Assembly (NCBI GenBank): GCA_905207625.1
Contig: CAJLLT010000004.1
Span: forward strand, 1 to 64,000
DNA: 64,000 nucleotides
Source: an uncultured Eubacteriales bacterium
GTDB taxonomy: Bacteria; Bacillota; Clostridia; Oscillospirales; UBA644
Direction: 5' to 3'
Shown here: positions 60,278 to 64,000 of the stretch, piece after piece
Layout: every line of letters begins with the position of its first letter
Position numbering within the stretch: position 1 is the first letter of the stretch
Notes under the pieces: model-generated
What the model was told of the DNA's origin: nothing
The model's input: only the letters and a program-made list of their open reading frames with translations
Databases searched by the model: none
Position numbers and translations under genes: made by a program

Positions 60278-60302
60278 AAAAAAAAGCACCTTTACGCAAG
60301 GT
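60278..60302 (-). promoter_or_regulatory. Attenuator-like element in the rpmG leader
   Basis: In the minus-strand leader a 5-bp stem (ACCTT with AAGGT, loop GCGTA) is followed by GC and a run of eight T residues. The stem is weak, so it may be a regulated pause or attenuator rather than a strong terminator. Confidence 0.35.
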
Positions 60303-60308
60303 AAGATG

Positions 60309-60337
60309 ATTATACCATAACTTGCAAAAAAATGCAA
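60309..60337 (-). promoter_or_regulatory. Promoter of the rpmG-rplA operon
   Basis: On the minus strand TTGCAT (60332-60337) and a perfect TATAAT (60309-60314) are 17 bases apart, giving a leader of about 95 bases. Confidence 0.75.
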
Positions 60338-60534
60338 TAGTAAAATATGAACATTTTAAGAACTCTTGCGTTTTTCCGGGCTTTTTCCGACCTGTGATCC
60401 GAACTGCGGTCATCCTCCGAACCCATCATAAAAGAATGTACAGATGTCCTTCATAGGAGGCAAAGCGCATAAATTGTTTACAAAATTTAATAAATTTTCC
60501 GCTGAAAACTATGGAAATATGGGGGGAAATATGT

Positions 60535-60788
60535 TATAATACGCTTGAGAAGTCTTGCGTTGCAAGACTCCGGGGCTTTGCCCCATGGTGCTACGCACCT
60601 CTCAGGCTTTTGACGGCATCGCAAAAATGCCCTTGCGAACAAACATTTTTACTCCTGGTATAATACGCTTGAGAAGTCTTGCGTTGCAAGACTTCGGGAC
60701 TTTGCCCCATGGTGCTACACACCTCTCAGGCTTTTGACGGCATAGCAAAAACGCCCTTGCGAGCAAGCATTTTTTCTCTTGGTATAAT
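60535..60788. repeat. 124-bp tandem repeat, two full copies plus the start of a third
   Basis: Copy 1 is 60535-60658 and copy 2 60659-60782, with 9 differences (about 93% identity). A third copy begins with TATAATACGC at 60783. Each unit opens with TATAAT and contains consecutive small hairpins with three-base loops: AGTCTTGC/GCAAGACT, GGGGC/GCCCC and GGTGC/GCACC. A further pairing GGCAT/ATGCC follows. The rest of the 650-bp gap between rpmG and the next gene (60209-60859) holds the rpmG leader and promoter and otherwise nothing recognised. Minus-strand open frames across the repeat are regarded as coincidental. Confidence 0.9.
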
Positions 60789-60859
60789 ACGCATCCGGAA
60801 GAACACATACAACAAAGCATTATCTTTGAATTCTTACATATACGGATTTCCGAAAAAAC

Positions 60860-62257
60860 ATGACTGACTCTGTTATAAAAAAGATTTTTACCGTCTTAAT
60901 ATGTGCGGCAGTGATCATTTCCTGCGGCGCACTTTTCCCGTTTTCCGCCGCGGATACCGCCCCCGAAGAATCCGGAGCGGGACCCGGTATAGGTTCAATT
61001 TCGGCGATAATCATAAATTCGGATTCCGGGCTGATGCTGTACGGCAGAAACACGGACAGTCAGATCTACTGCGGGTTTCTTTCAAGGCTGATGACCTGCA
61101 TAATGCTCGTTGAAAGCGGGGTTGACCTTGATTCAGAGATCAGGATAACATCCGCTATGCTTAATGCCGCTCCGGAAAAAATACTTACCCAAAACGAAAA
61201 AGGAAACACCGTATACGTCTTCCGTGAAGGGTCAAAAGTATCCCTGCGTGATCTAATGAAAAGCGCACTTGTGGCAAATTCCCAGGAGGCGGCGGCGGCA
61301 ATTGCGCTGACACTGAACAAAGATATGACGGATTTTGTCATAAACATGAACACAAAAGCGGTGCAGCTCGGAGCAAAAGACACGCGTTTTGTCAACGCCA
61401 CAGGATATTTTGAAGGGACATCCACCTCCCAGAAAACGACCGTAAAGGATATCGCGACGATCACGGCATATGCCGCATCCCTCAACTACATTCAGGAATA
61501 CTCCGACAAATCTTATATTGACATATCCGTGAGCGGAAAAAGACAGCGGCTTTATACAAAGAATTCTTCCGTGGACGCGAACAGTCAGTATTACAATCGG
61601 AAATCCACGGGACTTGCCATATCCGGAAATTCCGCCTCAGGTTATACACTTTCCACCGTAGCGATGAAATCCGCAACCAAAAATACTCCGGCAATAAACT
61701 TTATCTGTGTTGCATATAACATGTCATCTGTAGGTGAATTATATTCTGACGTTGCGTCTATGGTCAGTTACGCTCTTACGGAATATTCTCCGAGGACACT
61801 CGTAGGAGCGAATGTTCCGGTTACGGAAATTCCGATACGGTTGGGAAAGCAGGAATGGGTAACACTGTACGCGTCGGAAAAAATTTCAGCGTCCCTTCCC
61901 TCCTCCGTAGACACAAAGGGAGATATTGAAGTTATCTATTCCGTTCCGAATTACATAACTGCACCAGTGAAAAAGGGCGAGATATACGGAACAGTCACAT
62001 ATGTATACAACGGTGAGGTTCTCGGAAGCACCGAATTATGCGCGGTATCGGACGTTGATCTTGACTCTGTTGCCGTTTACACAGAGAAAATAGGGCAGCT
62101 CTTCCGGAATACGACTTTCATAGCTTGCCTGGTTCTCTTTGCGGTGGCGGTAACAGGATATTCCGTCCTTGTATATGTCAAGAACAAGCAGAAAATAAAG
62201 GAAAACAAACGCAAGAACAGAACCCGCGTCCATCCGACGATATCGGCAAAGAAATAA
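60860..62257 (+). CDS. Catalytically degenerate D-alanyl-D-alanine carboxypeptidase (S11) homologue
   Basis: A 465-residue exported protein with the fold of penicillin-binding protein 5. A signal peptide covers about residues 1-31, the peptidase domain about 45-300, a beta-rich C-terminal domain about 320-420, and a transmembrane anchor about 432-452 with a basic tail. The catalytic motifs are lost: the SxxK Ser and Lys align with Phe73 and Arg76 (GFLSRLMT), the SxN position reads NSQ or VAN near 138-142, and KTG reads STG near 249-251. The rest of the fold is preserved (LRDLMKSALVANSQEAAAAIA, FVNATGY). A pseudoenzyme with a binding or regulatory role is inferred. Confidence 0.85.
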   Translation: MTDSVIKKIFTVLICAAVIISCGALFPFSAADTAPEESGAGPGIGSISAIIINSDSGLMLYGRNTDSQIYCGFLSRLMTCIMLVESGVDLDSEIRITSAMLNAAPEKILTQNEKGNTVYVFREGSKVSLRDLMKSALVANSQEAAAAIALTLNKDMTDFVINMNTKAVQLGAKDTRFVNATGYFEGTSTSQKTTVKDIATITAYAASLNYIQEYSDKSYIDISVSGKRQRLYTKNSSVDANSQYYNRKSTGLAISGNSASGYTLSTVAMKSATKNTPAINFICVAYNMSSVGELYSDVASMVSYALTEYSPRTLVGANVPVTEIPIRLGKQEWVTLYASEKISASLPSSVDTKGDIEVIYSVPNYITAPVKKGEIYGTVTYVYNGEVLGSTELCAVSDVDLDSVAVYTEKIGQLFRNTTFIACLVLFAVAVTGYSVLVYVKNKQKIKENKRKNRTRVHPTISAKK

Positions 62258-62331
62258 ATATGACCCGTGGGGCAAGTCACTGACAGCCCACGGGTCTTTG
62301 TTTTAAAGACTGACACGCAACAACCGGGACA

Positions 62332-63108
62332 TCAGTCCCACCAGAAGCTCCATACCGTGGACTTTCCTATAATATCCGCAAGCTTGCCAATAGTGGGGTA
62401 TGCAGGTCCCTGCTCCACCAGATCGGGGCAGAATCCGAACAGTTCATATGCAGTCTGAAGCGCTTTTTCTTTCGGAACGGGTTTCGGAAGAATAAAGTCC
62501 ATCCCGTCACCGGTAATTACCGCAGGGACGGCTCCGTACTGTTCAAACCAATATTTTGCCGCAGCCATTGTGTCCTCCGTACCCGGACAGTCGTTCCATC
62601 CTCCGGCAGGAACCCAGGCAAAAACCCTCCAGGGATCTTTCACCGGAATACGGGCAAGAATAAGAGGATGAGTCATACCCGACATCGGATCCCATACGGA
62701 GCAAAACTGATTCTCAGCCGTTCCACCCTCCATTGTCCCAAGGATATTACGGACCCACTCCGGATCGTATTCAACTCTTTCCCTGCGGCGTTCATCGTAC
62801 ATTCCGTCAAGCACTTCCCGCCCGTCACGGAGTGTTGCCGACAACATTACCGTACGGAATTTTAAGGTCTGTTCCGGATTCACCTGTCCGAATCCGTAGG
62901 CATCGCTGCCTATATTCTCTATGATTGTCTGTTCAAGGATCTGATCCTCCCCCGCAATAAGCAGCGGTGTAAATCCCTGTTCTTTGCCCTCAGCCAGAGA
63001 CTGACGGTAAAACCTCATGACATCTTCTACGTCGTTCATCGGCGACAGACAGGTACAGTTGCACCCGAGCCAGTCAACAAATGCTTTTGTTTGCTCTGAT
63101 ATTTCCAT
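62332..63108 (-). CDS. DUF4253 domain-containing protein
   Basis: A 258-residue cytosolic protein. The C-terminal 110 residues match DUF4253: FAWVPAGGWNDCPGTED near 165, AAKYWFEQYGAVPAVITGD near 186, and the terminal GKSTVWSFWWD. The N-terminal half (PLLIAGEDQILEQTIIENI) resembles other members. Function is unknown. GGAGG lies 8 bases before the ATG at 63108. Related proteins occur as immunity-like or stress genes, but no toxin is adjacent. Confidence 0.82.
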   Translation of the reverse strand: MEISEQTKAFVDWLGCNCTCLSPMNDVEDVMRFYRQSLAEGKEQGFTPLLIAGEDQILEQTIIENIGSDAYGFGQVNPEQTLKFRTVMLSATLRDGREVLDGMYDERRRERVEYDPEWVRNILGTMEGGTAENQFCSVWDPMSGMTHPLILARIPVKDPWRVFAWVPAGGWNDCPGTEDTMAAAKYWFEQYGAVPAVITGDGMDFILPKPVPKEKALQTAYELFGFCPDLVEQGPAYPTIGKLADIIGKSTVWSFWWD

Positions 63109-63216
63109 TATCAATGCCTCCTTTATTCCGGTTTATTTATTCTTATTCCCAAACGGGAGTAACCGGTATTTTGTTTTGTCTTTTTGACGCAGAGACTGTG
63201 TCCCTACGTCATTGGT

Positions 63217-64000
63217 CTATGCCTCAACGGTCAGCCCGTCGTAGGTCACTATCATATTTTCTTTTTCAGCAGTTTCCACCAGATCATCATAGGTCGCAAG
63301 TCCGTTGTGTGAAAAATGGTTGACGCAAACCTTGGTTCCGCCGTCAATATATCCGTTTTCACGAAGCATATTTCTCATTTTCACGCAACCGGAAAAATTC
63401 ATATGTGACTTTGACGATTCGGGTTGAAGCGCTTTTGTACAATCCAGTGTCACTATATCGAAATGCGGCCGGCGCTCGGCAAAATACTCCCAGACCTCGG
63501 GTTTGAATTCCGTGGTATCATGAGCGTAAAGAAGTGTCTTTCCGTAGCGCTTTACCATATAAATGTACGGACTTTCCGTCCCGTGACTCGCCGGAAGGGC
63601 GGTAACGAGAAATTCACCGACCCAGAATGTCTCAAACTCATCCTTGGGATAAATACGGACTTCACTCGCATCGTCGTCCGCATTGAGACTGCTGTAATCG
63701 CTGTGACGCAACAGTTCCAGGGCAGGCCTGCTTCCGAAAAGATTGAAAAACTTCGGTCCCTCTTCTATATGGGCATATCCCGGACGGCGGAAAGAGAGGT
63801 CGTCGGGATAAAGGTGATCTGAATGGCTGTGGGTTATCAGGCAGTTTTCTATTCTCGAAAGGTCGATGCCGTAGGTCATACTGTGCCAGTATGTATCCGG
63901 ACCGAAATCTATGAGAAGCTTATCGTCCACCAAAGCCTGACTGCGGGTGCGGAGATTTTTTCCTCCCGCCTGTCTGCTACGGCGGCAAACATCGCACTGA
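63217..64000 (-). CDS. PhnP-like metallo-beta-lactamase-fold hydrolase (5' end beyond the window)
   Basis: The minus-strand frame stays open to the right edge, so the gene is partial. The visible N-terminal part (CDVCRRSRQAGGKNLRTRSQ, then ALVDDKLLIDFGPDTYW) matches the start region of PhnP-type phosphodiesterases, and the metal motif THSHSDHLYPDDL follows. Later metal ligands are in ALPASHG and LLYAHDTTEF. The C-terminus contains VNHFSHNGLATYDDL. Relatives cleave cyclic phosphates or similar phosphodiesters. No phn genes are seen. The gene ends 109 bases after the DUF4253 start; the gap holds nothing recognised. Confidence 0.85.
   Translation of the reverse strand, partial: QCDVCRRSRQAGGKNLRTRSQALVDDKLLIDFGPDTYWHSMTYGIDLSRIENCLITHSHSDHLYPDDLSFRRPGYAHIEEGPKFFNLFGSRPALELLRHSDYSSLNADDDASEVRIYPKDEFETFWVGEFLVTALPASHGTESPYIYMVKRYGKTLLYAHDTTEFKPEVWEYFAERRPHFDIVTLDCTKALQPESSKSHMNFSGCVKMRNMLRENGYIDGGTKVCVNHFSHNGLATYDDLVETAEKENMIVTYDGLTVEA

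Noticed and set aside
60602..60820. Cysteine-rich minus-strand frame of 72 codons over the tandem repeat
   Set aside because: It is the translation of the 124-bp repeat with internal repetition, without a plausible start region; treated as non-coding.

Overview
The window reads as one contiguous piece of a chromosome from a Gram-positive, endospore-lineage member of Clostridia, most likely a gut or rumen Oscillospiraceae/Ruminococcaceae-type bacterium. The evidence is the sporulation genes yqfC, yqfD and spoIVB, the recO-era-dgkA-ybeY-phoH block in Firmicutes order, RNase M5, a FemX-type branching enzyme, a DUF6472 protein, a Thr/Pro/Glu-rich surface protein and consensus sigma-A promoters with 16-17 bp spacers. 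No rRNA or tRNA gene was recognised.

Layout. 1-2490: a visibly more AT-rich accessory segment beside the 3' end of guaA, a common integration hotspot. It holds a DpnI-type methyl-directed restriction enzyme, a DUF2971 protein, a gene remnant and a 54-bp direct repeat bracketing the DUF2971 gene. 2589-18349: a dense minus-strand housekeeping block: guaA, a small membrane protein, femX, rnmV, holA, comEC, mutS2, recO, a P-loop kinase, era, dgkA, ybeY, phoH, yqfD, yqfC and a NUDIX gene, mostly with 1-4 nt overlaps. 18461-23194: spoIVB, a plus-strand transporter/TIM-barrel pair and a MATE exporter. 23266-29395: a six-gene carbohydrate operon (YjbQ, triosephosphate-isomerase-like, SIS isomerase, fucose/arabinose-isomerase-like, FGGY kinase, ceramidase-like). 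29548-29745: a small DUF6472 gene, divergent from that operon.

29854-35945: a six-gene minus-strand operon that is the most unusual content. It encodes a GmhA-type SIS/HAD phosphatase fusion, two tandem deoxyhypusine-synthase-like proteins, an HldE-type PfkB kinase, a ROK protein and a NUDIX hydrolase. This resembles the early steps of activated-heptose synthesis (isomerase, kinase, phosphatase) in a Gram-positive, but with two proteins of unknown role and no nucleotidyltransferase. 36107-39861: radC, nrdR, a TIM-barrel protein, a TIGR04086 membrane protein, yajC and tcdA. 40093-49456 (plus): an XRE-cupin regulator, an acyl-CoA synthetase, typA, pth, mfd and a PpiC-like lipoprotein. 49578-52275 (minus): a TldD/PmbA pair. 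52509-57803 (plus): galE, a transglutaminase-like surface protein and a GH95 fucosidase. 57972-60208 (minus): rpmG-secE-nusG-rplK-rplA, ending in a terminator without rplJL. 60535-60788: a 124-bp tandem repeat made of micro-hairpins. 60860-62257: a penicillin-binding-protein-5-like protein that has lost its catalytic motifs. 62332-64000: a DUF4253 protein and a PhnP-like metallo-hydrolase cut by the right edge.

All family calls were made by reading the translated sequence; no database search was run. Start codons were moved from the longest open frame wherever a ribosome binding site clearly favoured another codon.
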